From NCBI GenBank assembly GCA_035569495.1, contig DATMMX010000038.1:216079-280078 (forward strand): 64,000 bases of DNA. Direction: 5' to 3'. Source of the DNA: DASRDZ01 sp035569495 (lineage in GTDB: Bacteria; Chloroflexota; Dormibacteria; Aeolococcales; Aeolococcaceae). Below are positions 50,899 through 60,115 of this stretch, in pieces; position 1 is the first letter of the stretch, and every line of letters starts with the position of its first letter. Under the pieces are notes generated by a model. It was not told the DNA's origin and did not search any database. It saw nothing but the letters and a program-made list of their open reading frames with translations. The position numbers and the translations under genes were made by a program.

Positions 50899-52413
50899 AT
50901 GGCCCGCGCCGTGGTCGCGGCCGTTGACCTGGGCGCCGAGAGCGGCCGCGTCGTCCGCGGTGAGCTGAGCGCTGACGGCATCGTCCTCGACGAGCGGCAC
51001 CGCTTCGCCAACCGGCCGGTGTCGCTTCCCGACCGTCTGGCATGGGACATAACGGGCATCTTCGGCGCGGTTCTCGACGGTCTGCGCGCGGTGCCCGATG
51101 CGCAGAGCATCGGCGTCGACTGCTGGGGCGTCGACTTCGCCCTGCTGCGCAAGGACGGTTCGCTCACCGGGCTGCCGCGCAGCTATCGCGATCCGCTCAC
51201 CGCGGGCATTCTCGACGCGCTCTTCGACTGCATCCCCGCGGCGACGCTGTTCGCGCGCACCGGCATCCAGATGATGGAGATCAACACCCTCTGCCAGCTC
51301 CTCGCCCTGCGCCGCGCCGGAAGTCCCGAGCTGGCCGGGGCGCGGCATCTGCTGCTGCTTCCCGATCTCCTGCAGCACTGGCTCGGCGCCGACCCGGTGT
51401 GCGAGCGGACCAACGCGGGCACCACGCAGATGCTCGGCCTCGACGGCACATGGGCCGGCGACGTGATCCGCGCCTGCGGCCTCGATCCCGAGCTGCTAGG
51501 CCCGCTGGTCGAGGCGGGGACGGTGATCGGCCGCCTCGACGGGCGCTTGGCCGCAGCCTCGGGATCCCGGCCGTCACTGGTGGCGGTGGCCAGCCACGAC
51601 ACGGCGTCGGCGGTGGCCGCCATCCCGCTGCAGCGCGACGACGCGGTGTTCATCAGCTCAGGCACCTGGTCGCTGGTCGGCATGGAGCGCGACGCGCCGT
51701 GCCGCAACGACGTGGCGCTGCGCTACAACCTCAGCAACGAGCGCGGGGTCGACGGAACGGTGCAGCTGCTGCGCAACGTCGCCGGCCTCTGGCTGGTGCA
51801 GCGCCTACGACACTCGCTCGGCGCCGCCGCCGGTGGAGCCACGCCGTCGTACGCCGAGCTGATCGCGCTTGCCGAGCAGGCGCCGCCGCTGCGCAGCGTC
51901 CTCGATCCCGACGATCCCCGCTTCCTGCGTGAGCCCGACGTTGCTGCCACGGCTGGCAGCATCTGCCGGGCTGCCGGTGAGCCGGTGCCACAGGACACCG
52001 CAGCACTGCTGCGCGCGTTGCTGGAGAGCCTGGCCCTGCGCTACCGCTGGTGCGTCGACGCCCTCCGCGCCGCCACCGGCGCGGCGCCGCAGGTGGTCCA
52101 CGTGGTCGGCGGGGGCAGCCGCAACGCGCTGCTCTGCCGGCTCACCGCGTCGGCGACGGGGTTGCCGGTGCTGGCCGGCCCCGTCGAGGCGACGGCCACC
52201 GGCAACGTGCTGGTCCAGCTCGTCGCCACGGGCGCGCTCGACAGCGTCGCCGAGGGCCGCGCACTGCTGGCGCGCACGACACCGGTGGTCCGCTACGAAC
52301 CGGACGGCGATGCTCGCTGGGACGAGGCCTACGCGCGTTTCTGCGCGCTGCCGAGCGTCGGCGGTACACCGCAGCTCGGTTGCACCACGCGGAGCCTGCC
52401 AGCGAAGCGGTGA
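50899..52413 (+). CDS. rhaB: Rhamnulokinase
   Basis: The protein has 504 aa. It is a FGGY carbohydrate kinase: VVAAVDLGAESGRVVRGELS, SIGVDCWGVDFALLRKDGSL and SHDTASAVAAIPL, with FISSGTWSLVGMERDAP and HVVGGGSRNALLCRLTASAT G. The DCWGVDFALL and the SSGTWSL motif are typical of RhaB. It phosphorylates L-rhamnulose to the 1-phosphate used by the aldolase. Its 3' end overlaps the convergent rhamnosidase gene by 85 bases. Confidence 0.93.
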   Translation: MARAVVAAVDLGAESGRVVRGELSADGIVLDERHRFANRPVSLPDRLAWDITGIFGAVLDGLRAVPDAQSIGVDCWGVDFALLRKDGSLTGLPRSYRDPLTAGILDALFDCIPAATLFARTGIQMMEINTLCQLLALRRAGSPELAGARHLLLLPDLLQHWLGADPVCERTNAGTTQMLGLDGTWAGDVIRACGLDPELLGPLVEAGTVIGRLDGRLAAASGSRPSLVAVASHDTASAVAAIPLQRDDAVFISSGTWSLVGMERDAPCRNDVALRYNLSNERGVDGTVQLLRNVAGLWLVQRLRHSLGAAAGGATPSYAELIALAEQAPPLRSVLDPDDPRFLREPDVAATAGSICRAAGEPVPQDTAALLRALLESLALRYRWCVDALRAATGAAPQVVHVVGGGSRNALLCRLTASATGLPVLAGPVEATATGNVLVQLVATGALDSVAEGRALLARTTPVVRYEPDGDARWDEAYARFCALPSVGGTPQLGCTTRSLPAKR

Positions 52414-54551
52414 CGCCCGTCGCCCAGCCGGCGCGCCGTCCAGCCGTCGATGGGCAGCTCGGCCCACGCGGTGGTCCCCGCGGGCACGGCGAGGGTGCAC
52501 TCGAAGTGCTCGCCGTCGACGCTCCACTCGACCGCCACCTCGCCGTACGGGCCCAGGTGGCGCGCCGACGACGCGGTCAGGCCGCCGCCGGGCAGCGGCC
52601 GGATCCGGACGCTGCGATAGCCGGGCTCCAAGGGCGCGATCCCGGCGACGGTGCGGTGCAGCCAGTCGACCACAGCGCCGAGCGCGTAGTGGTTGAAGGA
52701 GGTCATCTCGTCGGTGTTGACACGGCCGTCGGGTCGCAGGCTGTCCCATCGCTCCCAGATGGTCGTCGCCCCCTGCGTCACCGGGTACAGCCACGACGGG
52801 CACTCGGTCTGCAGGAGCAGGCGGTAGGCGGTGTCGAGCTGCCCGGTCTCGGTGAGCGCGTCACACACCAGCGGGGTGCCCACGAAGCCGGTGGCGATGT
52901 GATGTCCGTTGGCCTGCGCGATCTGCGCCATGCGCCGCCCGGCATCGACCATCTCGTCACCGCCGGTGAGCAGGTGGAAGCACACGGCGAGCGCGTACGC
53001 GGTGAGGGTGTCGCTCGACAGGCGACCGTCCGGGTGGCGGAACAGTTCTCGCCAGCGTTGGCGGTATCTCGCGGCCAGCGCCTCGTACCGCGCGGCGTCC
53101 TGGTCGCGCTGCAGGACCGCGGCGCTGGCGGCGACGATGTCGAGCGAGTGCACCAGGTGGGCGCCGGCGATGAGCACGGGCTCGGTGGCGCCGGCGCTGG
53201 GCTTGTCGGCCGGCGCCGCCGGGTCGAGCCAGTCGCCGAACTGGAAGAGCTCGGGATTGAGGGAGGGGCCGTGCGCCTCGACACATGCGTCGACGTAGGC
53301 GGTCATGCTGCGGTACCCGCGAGACAGCAGCCCCGCGTCGCCGAACCGCTGGTAGCACACCCAGGGGACGATGACCGCGGCGTCGCCCCAGGCCGCCGCG
53401 GTGCCGCTGCCGTGGGGCTCGGCGGACGGCATCGGGACGACGAACGGCACTCCCCCATCCGCGTACTGGTCCGCCGCCAGGTCGGCCAGCCAGGAGTCGA
53501 GGAAGCCCGAGCAGTCGTAGAGGAACGTGGCGCTGGGCGCGAACACCTGGATGTCGCCGGTCCAGCCCAGGCGCTCGTCACGCTGCGGGCAATCGGTGGG
53601 CACGTCGACGAAGTTGCCGCGCATCGACCACACGGCGTTCTCGTGCAACCGATTGACCAGGTGGTTCGAGCAGGAGAACCAGCCGGTGCGGCGCATGTCG
53701 CTGTGACAGACCTGGGCTTCCAGGTTGGCCGCCGACGGGCCGCCGGGCCAGCCGCTGATCTCCGCGTAGCGGAACCCGTGCATGGTGAACTCCGGGACCC
53801 AGGACTCGCCGCCGCGCCCGGCGCTGATGTAGCGGTCCGTCTGCCGCGCCGCGCGCAACGGCGCGGTGCACAGCTCGCCGTCCTGCAGCGCCTCGGCGTG
53901 ACGCACCACGATCTCGGTGCCTGCGGGGGCGCTGATGCCGCGCAGCCGCAGCCGGCCGACCAGGTTCTGGCCGAAGTCCGCGATGACGGCGCCGGACCGC
54001 GAGTGCAGCAGCTCGACCGGCGCCACGGTCTCAATGCAACGCACGGCTGGCGACGTCTGCGGCACCAGCGTCGCGCGATCCCGCTCCACGACGACGCAAC
54101 CCGCCCAGGTGCTGTCATCGAAGCCGGGCCGGTCCCAGCCGTCGACCTGCGCTTCGAGCCGCGCGTCATACACCGCGCCCATGTAGAGGTCGGCGCTGCG
54201 CAGCGGGCCCTCGCCGGCTCGCCATGCCGTGTCCGTGGCGACGATCTGGCTGCGGCCATCGGCATAGGCCAGCTCGAGCTGGGCGAGCGCCGCCCGGCGC
54301 GTGCCGTACCAGTTCCGCCGTTCGCCGAAGATGAAGCCACGGTACCAGCCGTCGGCGAGGGTGATGCCGACGGCGTTCGCACCGGTGCTCAGGTGTGCCG
54401 TGATGTCGTACTCCTGGAAGCGCAGGCGCGACCGGTACGCGCTCCATCCCGGGGTGAGCAGATCGTCGCCGACACGGCGCCCGTTGATCGACGCGGCGTA
54501 CAGGCCGTGGGCGGTGATGCGAAGGCGCGCCGCGACAAGGCCCTCCTGCAC
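52329..54551 (-). CDS. GH78 alpha-L-rhamnosidase, 5' end truncated
   Basis: There are 740 aa from GTG 54551. It is a GH78 enzyme: an N-terminal beta domain (ARLRITAHGLYAASINGRRV, DITAHLSTGANAVGITLADG WYRGF), the Bac_rhamnosid segment FVDVPTDCPQRDERLGWTGD (catalytic-site Asp/Glu), FGDWLDP and TIWERWDSLRPDG, and a C-terminal beta domain. Homologous sequence continues in frame upstream of the chosen start (AISPDLPEDLTGTQPPALLR REF) to about 54650. There it meets the 3' end of the lipoprotein gene. There is no ATG, and the usual ~100-130 residue N-terminal domain is missing. No signal peptide is visible, so it is either cytosolic or inactive. Confidence 0.85.
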   Translation of the reverse strand: MQEGLVAARLRITAHGLYAASINGRRVGDDLLTPGWSAYRSRLRFQEYDITAHLSTGANAVGITLADGWYRGFIFGERRNWYGTRRAALAQLELAYADGRSQIVATDTAWRAGEGPLRSADLYMGAVYDARLEAQVDGWDRPGFDDSTWAGCVVVERDRATLVPQTSPAVRCIETVAPVELLHSRSGAVIADFGQNLVGRLRLRGISAPAGTEIVVRHAEALQDGELCTAPLRAARQTDRYISAGRGGESWVPEFTMHGFRYAEISGWPGGPSAANLEAQVCHSDMRRTGWFSCSNHLVNRLHENAVWSMRGNFVDVPTDCPQRDERLGWTGDIQVFAPSATFLYDCSGFLDSWLADLAADQYADGGVPFVVPMPSAEPHGSGTAAAWGDAAVIVPWVCYQRFGDAGLLSRGYRSMTAYVDACVEAHGPSLNPELFQFGDWLDPAAPADKPSAGATEPVLIAGAHLVHSLDIVAASAAVLQRDQDAARYEALAARYRQRWRELFRHPDGRLSSDTLTAYALAVCFHLLTGGDEMVDAGRRMAQIAQANGHHIATGFVGTPLVCDALTETGQLDTAYRLLLQTECPSWLYPVTQGATTIWERWDSLRPDGRVNTDEMTSFNHYALGAVVDWLHRTVAGIAPLEPGYRSVRIRPLPGGGLTASSARHLGPYGEVAVEWSVDGEHFECTLAVPAGTTAWAELPIDGWTARRLGDGRHRFAGRLRVVQPSCGVPPTLGSAQKRA

Positions 54552-54637
54552 CCTGAACTCACGGCGCAGCAGGGCGGGCGGTTGCGTGCCGGTGAGGTCC
54601 TCGGGCAGGTCCGGGCTGATCGCCTCCGCGACCCAGG

Positions 54638-55219
54638 TCAGGATGACGGCACCTGCTTCACCAGGTCACTCTCCTGTTGCGCCAGCTGTTCGGCCTGCGT
54701 CGCCCACGCGCCGGTCGCGCTGCAGGTGAGCGTCTCGATGGCGAAGCGATGCACCGGCGCCCACACGCCTTCGCAGACCACCGCGTGACCAGCCTGCCGC
54801 GTCGCGCCGTGGATGACGAAGACGTAGGAGCCCGGCAGCGCGGTGTGCGGCGTCACGAAGGTATTGCTCCCCCCGCTCATGTCATTGACCTCGACCTGCA
54901 CCAGCCTGCCGGCATCGCTCGCGCGGTCGAAGGCGACCAGGATCACGGTCACGTAGTCGTCGGCATCCTGGGTCCACACGCGGACGCGCGCGTCCTTGAA
55001 GGAGGAACCGGCGAGCATCTGTGACACGGCGGCCGCGTCGGCCGGTGTCGCGGCGGCCACCTGGTCCGGCTCGGTCAGGTCCTGCGTGGTCGCGACGGTC
55101 TGCGGCAGGGGACTGGGCAGTTGGGTCAGCAGCAGCTCGCCGGACGCCGCGCCGATGGCCTGCGCCCCGCAACCGGTTGCCATGAGCAGGCACGCCAGAG
55201 CAGCGATGGGACGGATCAT
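54638..55219 (-). CDS. Putative lipoprotein, last gene of the MoxR operon
   Basis: The protein has 193 aa. The signal peptide IRPIAALACLLMATGCGAQA ends at a lipobox-like ATGC (Cys 17). The mature part has a Thr/Gln/Pro-rich linker and a beta-rich domain (FKDARVRVWTQDADDYVTVI LVAFDRASDAGRLVQVEVND MSGGSNTFV) with two cysteines near the end (VVCEGVW, LTCSATG). No family is recognised. It shares ATGA with the upstream gene. Its end abuts the truncated rhamnosidase. Confidence 0.6.
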   Translation of the reverse strand: MIRPIAALACLLMATGCGAQAIGAASGELLLTQLPSPLPQTVATTQDLTEPDQVAAATPADAAAVSQMLAGSSFKDARVRVWTQDADDYVTVILVAFDRASDAGRLVQVEVNDMSGGSNTFVTPHTALPGSYVFVIHGATRQAGHAVVCEGVWAPVHRFAIETLTCSATGAWATQAEQLAQQESDLVKQVPSS

Positions 55220-56061
55220 GGCGCGAACGTGATCGACCCGTTCCAGCGGTCCGACGTCCCGTGCTGGTCGGCGATGGTCCCCGAGCCCGTGGCGTTCTTG
55301 AAGATGCCGGTGCCACCGGTCACGGTGAAGCTGTACGAGGCGGCGTTCGACCGCTTGCACGCCTGCCCCTTGGTCGACTGCACGTCGAGAACGTCGCCGT
55401 TGGCCGCGGTCAGCGTGCCGGTGGTCGTGCTCGTGAAGCAGTCCCCCACCCCCGCGGCGACGGCGAAGGTGCGGTGCATTCTCAGCGCCCCGAACGGCGA
55501 CGTGCCAACCGTGCCGTCCCCGACCGCGCAGAGCGCCGCTACAGTGCCCGTCAGATTGCAGTTGTACGGGCCGAACACGGAAGCGAAGGTGACGTCGAGC
55601 GCGACTGTGCCGTGTGGTTGCGGGACCCGTGGCGCGGCGGACGCCGAGGCCACCGGTCCGCTGCTGAGGTCGACGGCCTGCAGCGTCCAGTCGCACTGGG
55701 TGTCGACGTGCAGGTAGTAGTTTCCCGGCGTCGAGAAGTTCAGCGTCCCCTGCCGCTTGACCGCGACGAAGGTGGTCTGCGGGTGCTCGAAGGCGGTCGA
55801 GTTGTCGTCGCCGTTGAAGACGTCGAGGGTGAACTGGTTGACGTTGAGCACCTCCTCGGAGTTCTGCTTGGTGCAGTCGAAGGTGTATCTGACCTGCCAC
55901 GGCCCGGAGACCCGGAACGGGGCCAGGCTCTGCGCCGTCCCGGTCGTGGAGTCGGTGTCGACCAGGATGGCGCTCTGCGCCTGGCCGAGGCTGCAGCCGC
56001 AGAGCAAGGTGCCCGCGGCCACCCCGCCCACGGCGGTTCGCAGCAAGGCGAGCAGGTTCAC
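55216..56061 (-). CDS. Putative secreted lipoprotein
   Basis: The protein has 281 aa starting at GTG 56061, overlapping the previous stop (GTGA). The signal peptide LLALLRTAVGGVAAGTLLCG CSLG has a possible lipobox LCGC. The mature protein is beta-rich, with a carbohydrate-binding-like pattern (APFRVSGPWQVRYTFDC, GNYYLHVDTQCDWTLQAVDL). The C-terminal part (ASYSFTVTGGTGIFKNATGS GTIADQH) resembles the TG-x-GxFxxATGSG motif of Ig/allene-oxide-cyclase-like beta barrels. Six or more cysteines could pair. Function is unknown; it is probably surface-exposed. Confidence 0.65.
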   Translation of the reverse strand: MNLLALLRTAVGGVAAGTLLCGCSLGQAQSAILVDTDSTTGTAQSLAPFRVSGPWQVRYTFDCTKQNSEEVLNVNQFTLDVFNGDDNSTAFEHPQTTFVAVKRQGTLNFSTPGNYYLHVDTQCDWTLQAVDLSSGPVASASAAPRVPQPHGTVALDVTFASVFGPYNCNLTGTVAALCAVGDGTVGTSPFGALRMHRTFAVAAGVGDCFTSTTTGTLTAANGDVLDVQSTKGQACKRSNAASYSFTVTGGTGIFKNATGSGTIADQHGTSDRWNGSITFAP

Positions 56062-57110
56062 GACGGCGGCGCCGCCGGCAGCACGTCGATGGTTGCGCCG
56101 GCGGTGTAGGTGGTCTTCAGCTGGGTCTTCTGGTCGGTGTAGTTCTCGACGAGGTTGTCCCCAACGATGAGGCCGCCGTACTGCGTCGCCATGTCGATGG
56201 TCAGGGTGAAGTCCACCCTGCTGTTCGGCCCGCCCTGCGCGTACTCCTCCTCGCCGCCCATGGTGGCCTCCCACGCGTCGATCGGGACCCCACAGGCGTC
56301 GACGCGGACGTGGTCGGTGATCGTGGCGGTCCCCTGCGGGGCGGTGGCGGTCGGCCCCACCACCTCGGTCGTCCCGGTCAGGGGATCGGTGGCCGCCGAC
56401 CGCCAGGTTGCCGCGGGAGCGGCGGGGAACGGGAAGATCTCCACGCCGGGAGCGAGCGGGTTGAACATGTGGTCGTTGCTCGGGTCGGCGGGGTCATGGG
56501 TCACCATGGCGGTGATGTAGACGCCCGGCGCGACGCCGCCGCCGACACCCAGCGAGCTCACCTGCCCCTGCGGGTACAGGTGGTACGAGGTGGTGGTGAC
56601 CACGTCGTGGAAGGTGTCGACGACGTCGAAGCTGAAGTCCTGCACCGAGCCGAGCGCGCTGACGTTGGTCACCTGCCGCGTGCCGGACTGCGGCAGCGGC
56701 ACCACCTTCTGCGTCGCCGTGCCCGGGTTGGTGGTGATCGAGCCGGTGCGCCGGAACGCGTACGTCGCGGGAGCGGGCGGGTGCAGCGCCGCCGCCGTCG
56801 CCTCCTTGGCCGGATACGACAGCGGCGACAGCGTCGGGCAGGGATCCGGGGTCGGCGTGGACAGCACGATCTGCACCGGCAGGACCGGCGGTTGCTCGAC
56901 CGGCGCCGGGAAGGCCTGCACCGGGTTGAGGTAGTGGATGATCGGCGGTAGCGACGGCAGTGGCGAGGGTGTCGGCACGCCGTAGAAGACGTTGGCGCCC
57001 GCCTGCTTGACGTCGGTGTCCACAGGGCTGATCGGGCCGCACGCCGCCAGCACCAAGGCCGCCAGCAGGCAGGGACCGATTCGGTTGCTCACGAGTCTTC
57101 TTCTCATCAT
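56058..57110 (-). CDS. Putative lipoprotein with proline-rich linker
   Basis: The protein has 350 aa starting at ATG 57110, within the ATGA overlap (ATG 57107 is an alternative). The signal peptide IGPCLLAALVLAACGPI has a classical lipobox LAAC. A Pro-rich spacer (TPSPLPSLPPIIHYLNPVQA) leads to a beta-rich domain with repeated Thr/Val strands (TYAFRRTGSITTNPGTATQK, DFSFDVVDTFHDVVTTTSYH LYPQGQ). No family is recognised. It is part of the MoxR/DUF58/transglutaminase-like operon and probably acts at the cell surface. Confidence 0.65.
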   Translation of the reverse strand: MMRRRLVSNRIGPCLLAALVLAACGPISPVDTDVKQAGANVFYGVPTPSPLPSLPPIIHYLNPVQAFPAPVEQPPVLPVQIVLSTPTPDPCPTLSPLSYPAKEATAAALHPPAPATYAFRRTGSITTNPGTATQKVVPLPQSGTRQVTNVSALGSVQDFSFDVVDTFHDVVTTTSYHLYPQGQVSSLGVGGGVAPGVYITAMVTHDPADPSNDHMFNPLAPGVEIFPFPAAPAATWRSAATDPLTGTTEVVGPTATAPQGTATITDHVRVDACGVPIDAWEATMGGEEEYAQGGPNSRVDFTLTIDMATQYGGLIVGDNLVENYTDQKTQLKTTYTAGATIDVLPAAPPS

Positions 57111-60100
57111 TGGCAGTCCGGGTTGTTGGGCAGCTTGGTCGCGGTGGTTCCCGCGTTGAGCTGCAGCTGCGGTCCGGGTTGGATGACCGGCACCGGCACC
57201 GCCTGCGGCGTCCGGTGGTGCTGGTACTCGAGCACCGCGTGGAAGAGGTCGGTGGCGTCGGCGACCGGGAACTGGCCGAGCAGGACCATCAGCGCCATGG
57301 TCTGGGTGTGCGGCGGGAACCACAGGAAGATGGTCTGGTCGGAGAGCACCATGGTGTAGGCGCGCTCGCCCAGGAAGTAGACGCGGTGGAAGTAGCCGCT
57401 GCCGAAGGTGCACTGGATGCCGCGGAAGATCTGGTGGCCCACGCACTGCAGCTCGTCCTGCTGGCAGGTGGTGTCCATCGACTCGTCGTTGATGTCGTCG
57501 ATGGCGTACTGGGGCTTGAACAGCGAGATCTCCAGCGCGCCGTCGGTGGCCTGCCCGTGGTGGATGGTGGTGACGACGCCGCTCGACACCTCGGCGTCCG
57601 AGCCGGCCTGGGCGAACGCCTTCGACGCCTCCGTCTCCACCCTGAAGGTGAACGCGCCGATGGCGTGCGGCACCAGGTTCGCCGGCACCGTGCGCGCGGA
57701 CGTCGAGCTCGCCCCGGCGGTGACGCAGGTGGTGACAACGGTGATCAGCAGCCCGACCGTGACCGCCGCCACCGCCCGGCGCCGCGGCCGCAGCATCGCC
57801 GCACGGCGTCGCCGCAGTCGCCACGCGCGCATCCGTCCGCGCACATCGAGGCGCAGGTTCACCTCGAACCACGGGTTCGGCATCTGCGCGGAGTACGGCT
57901 CGCGCAGCGAGGTGCGGGCGATCCGCGCCAGCACGCGGTTGAGCATCGGCTGGGCCCGGTCGAGCCGTCGCGTCACCGATGCCGCCAGCCGCTCGGCGGC
58001 GTCGGCGTCCTCGGGCCGCAGGTCGCGGCGCAGGTCTCCCCACAGCGCTCGGCTGACCAGCCAGGCCAGCTCCTCGTGTTCGGCGTCGTCGTTGACGTGG
58101 GCGAGGAACCTGGTCGGTGACGCCGCCGGGTCGCCGATGGTCAGGTCGCGCGCCCGGTCGCGGAACTCGGCGTATGCCGCGGCGATGCGGCCGGGCAGCC
58201 CGAGCCGTCTTCCCCATCGCCGGCGCTGTCGCGTGCGGGCGAGCTTGAAGAACCAGGGATACATCGCGAACAGCAGCACCACGGCGAGGACGATGGGCAG
58301 GATGCGCACCAGGTACCACTGCACGTACTGGAAGAGCTGCAGCGCCGTCAGCCTGCGGGTGGGGATGTAGACGACGAGCTGCAGCCGGTCGATGGCGGCC
58401 GCATTGACCTGGTTCTTCTGCTGCTGATGGGTGGACGGCTTGGCCTTGGGCGGCACACCGGTGATCGGGTACCAGCCGTAGCCGCCGAAGTAGGTCTCGA
58501 GCCAGGTGGCGCCGTTGGCCGGGTGCACCGCGAAGCTGCCGTCGCTCTGCTGCTCGCCGCCGAAGTACCCGAAGCCGATGCGTGCCGGGACGCCGGACCA
58601 GCGTGCCAGCAGCGCCTCGGCCTCGACGATCTCGTACGGGTTGGCCTCACCGCCGTCGAGCATCTGCCCCACCCGCTGCGGCGTGATGTCACCGGGTGCG
58701 CCGGCGCCCGCGGCCACCACGTTGGTGTAGAGCGCCTGGCGCAGGTAGGTGAGCCTGTCGTAGCTGTTCTCGGCGACGCCCTTCTGGGTGGCCGCCTGCG
58801 AGTATTTGCCAAGCAGTTCCGAAACCTGGATGGGCGGCGGCGGTGCGGTCAGGTACTGGTTGTAGGCCGGGCCCGGCCGGGGCGCCTGGGCCACCTGCGC
58901 GCCGGTGGGCAGCGCCTCGCCGACCAGCGTGTAGCTCAGCCCGCGATAGATGGGCTCGTCGGCGATGGCCAGCGCGCCGGTGCGCGGGTCGACGGTGAGG
59001 GTGTTGTGCGTGTCCTGCACCTGGTCGAGGAAGGCGAGCTCGGGCAGCGCGTGACCGGCCAGCCCGTCGACGACGATGTGGAAGACGATGGGATTGGCGC
59101 CCGGCGTCTTCTTCCCGCCGGGAACGGCGCCCGGCGCCTGGAACCGCTTCAGCGTGCCGGCGTCGTACGGCGGCAGCAGCCAGGCCTGCTGCTTGGTGTC
59201 GTACACGTCGATGACCCCCACCCGAAGCGGCAGCGCGCGCGTCGCCGTGTAGGTGAACAGCACCTGGTCGGCGGGCAGCGGAGGGATCTGCGGGCGCTGC
59301 GGTGGGATGGTGTGGTTGGTGTTCGGCTGCGGAAAGAGAAAGCCGAGCTGGCTCAGGCCGGCCACCGCGACGCCGAGGGCCGCGGCGAACGCGGCGCCGC
59401 GCATCATGCGCCGGCTCTCGAACGCGGCGCTGGAGAGCCCGCTGGTGCCCAGCTCGGCGCCGTAGGCGAGGGTCATGCCCAGCATCAGCAGGAGCAGCGC
59501 CACCACCACGGTGGCCACCTCCGACGAGGCCGGCTGCGTGAGCACCGCGCCCATGGTCACCGGCACCGACAGACTGACTCCGAGGCGCGGGCGCCGCAGG
59601 CTAATGCCCAGCGCGGCGCTGCCCGCGGTGAGCAGCGCGAAGACGAAGACGAGGATGAACCGCCAGCCCGGGTCGAAGGGGATGGGCGGCTGCAGCAGTC
59701 CACCGCCGTTGACGGCCTGCGCGATCTGGTAGGTGAGCCCGCCGCCGGTGTGCGAGTCGAGCGCGACCAGCGCAGCCCCGGCCAGCGCCGCCACGGGAAT
59801 CACCAGGAACTGCAGGTACGCACCGCCCGGCCGGCGCATGGTGAGCAGCACCATGCCGCCGCCGATGAGCACGCCGAGCAGCCCGACGAGGTGGGCACTG
59901 AAGTCGCGGAAGATGCCACCGGCGACCCAGGCGGCGGCGGCGGTCGCCAGCATCGCGCCCGCCGTGGTCAGCGTCGGGTTGATCGGCGGCCGCGTCTCGC
60001 CCTGCGTTTGCGCCTGCTCCGCGTCCGCGTTCTCGACGCCGGGCTGCGGCTCCGCCTGCGCAACCGCGTCCACGCCGCCCGCCGCGGACGCCACGGATTC

Positions 60101-60115
60101 GACGTCGATGCTCAC
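57107..60115 (-). CDS. Large membrane protein with degenerate transglutaminase-like domain (TgpA-like)
   Basis: The protein has 1002 aa starting at GTG 60115, at a GTGA overlap with the DUF58 gene. Six or seven N-terminal TM segments (residues ~55-300) precede a large extracytoplasmic region with a transglutaminase-like core at ~500-580. Then come another TM (~620), a cytoplasmic segment (~650-780), a further TM (RAVAAVTVGLLITVVTTCVT) and a second outer domain of ~210 residues. In the core, NPYEIVEAEALLARWSGVPA RIGFGY lacks the catalytic Cys of GDCxxFA. ATWLETYFGGYGWYPIT lacks the His of HAWVEVY and the final Asp. The MoxR-DUF58-TgpA operon is a known association; this member looks catalytically dead. 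Confidence 0.8.
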   Translation of the reverse strand: MSIDVESVASAAGGVDAVAQAEPQPGVENADAEQAQTQGETRPPINPTLTTAGAMLATAAAAWVAGGIFRDFSAHLVGLLGVLIGGGMVLLTMRRPGGAYLQFLVIPVAALAGAALVALDSHTGGGLTYQIAQAVNGGGLLQPPIPFDPGWRFILVFVFALLTAGSAALGISLRRPRLGVSLSVPVTMGAVLTQPASSEVATVVVALLLLMLGMTLAYGAELGTSGLSSAAFESRRMMRGAAFAAALGVAVAGLSQLGFLFPQPNTNHTIPPQRPQIPPLPADQVLFTYTATRALPLRVGVIDVYDTKQQAWLLPPYDAGTLKRFQAPGAVPGGKKTPGANPIVFHIVVDGLAGHALPELAFLDQVQDTHNTLTVDPRTGALAIADEPIYRGLSYTLVGEALPTGAQVAQAPRPGPAYNQYLTAPPPPIQVSELLGKYSQAATQKGVAENSYDRLTYLRQALYTNVVAAGAGAPGDITPQRVGQMLDGGEANPYEIVEAEALLARWSGVPARIGFGYFGGEQQSDGSFAVHPANGATWLETYFGGYGWYPITGVPPKAKPSTHQQQKNQVNAAAIDRLQLVVYIPTRRLTALQLFQYVQWYLVRILPIVLAVVLLFAMYPWFFKLARTRQRRRWGRRLGLPGRIAAAYAEFRDRARDLTIGDPAASPTRFLAHVNDDAEHEELAWLVSRALWGDLRRDLRPEDADAAERLAASVTRRLDRAQPMLNRVLARIARTSLREPYSAQMPNPWFEVNLRLDVRGRMRAWRLRRRRAAMLRPRRRAVAAVTVGLLITVVTTCVTAGASSTSARTVPANLVPHAIGAFTFRVETEASKAFAQAGSDAEVSSGVVTTIHHGQATDGALEISLFKPQYAIDDINDESMDTTCQQDELQCVGHQIFRGIQCTFGSGYFHRVYFLGERAYTMVLSDQTIFLWFPPHTQTMALMVLLGQFPVADATDLFHAVLEYQHHRTPQAVPVPVIQPGPQLQLNAGTTATKLPNNPDCQ

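Noticed and set aside
52050..54788. A 912-codon plus-strand frame opposite the rhamnosidase
   Set aside because: It is the antisense of a GH78 enzyme with intact family motifs; there is no motif in the frame itself.
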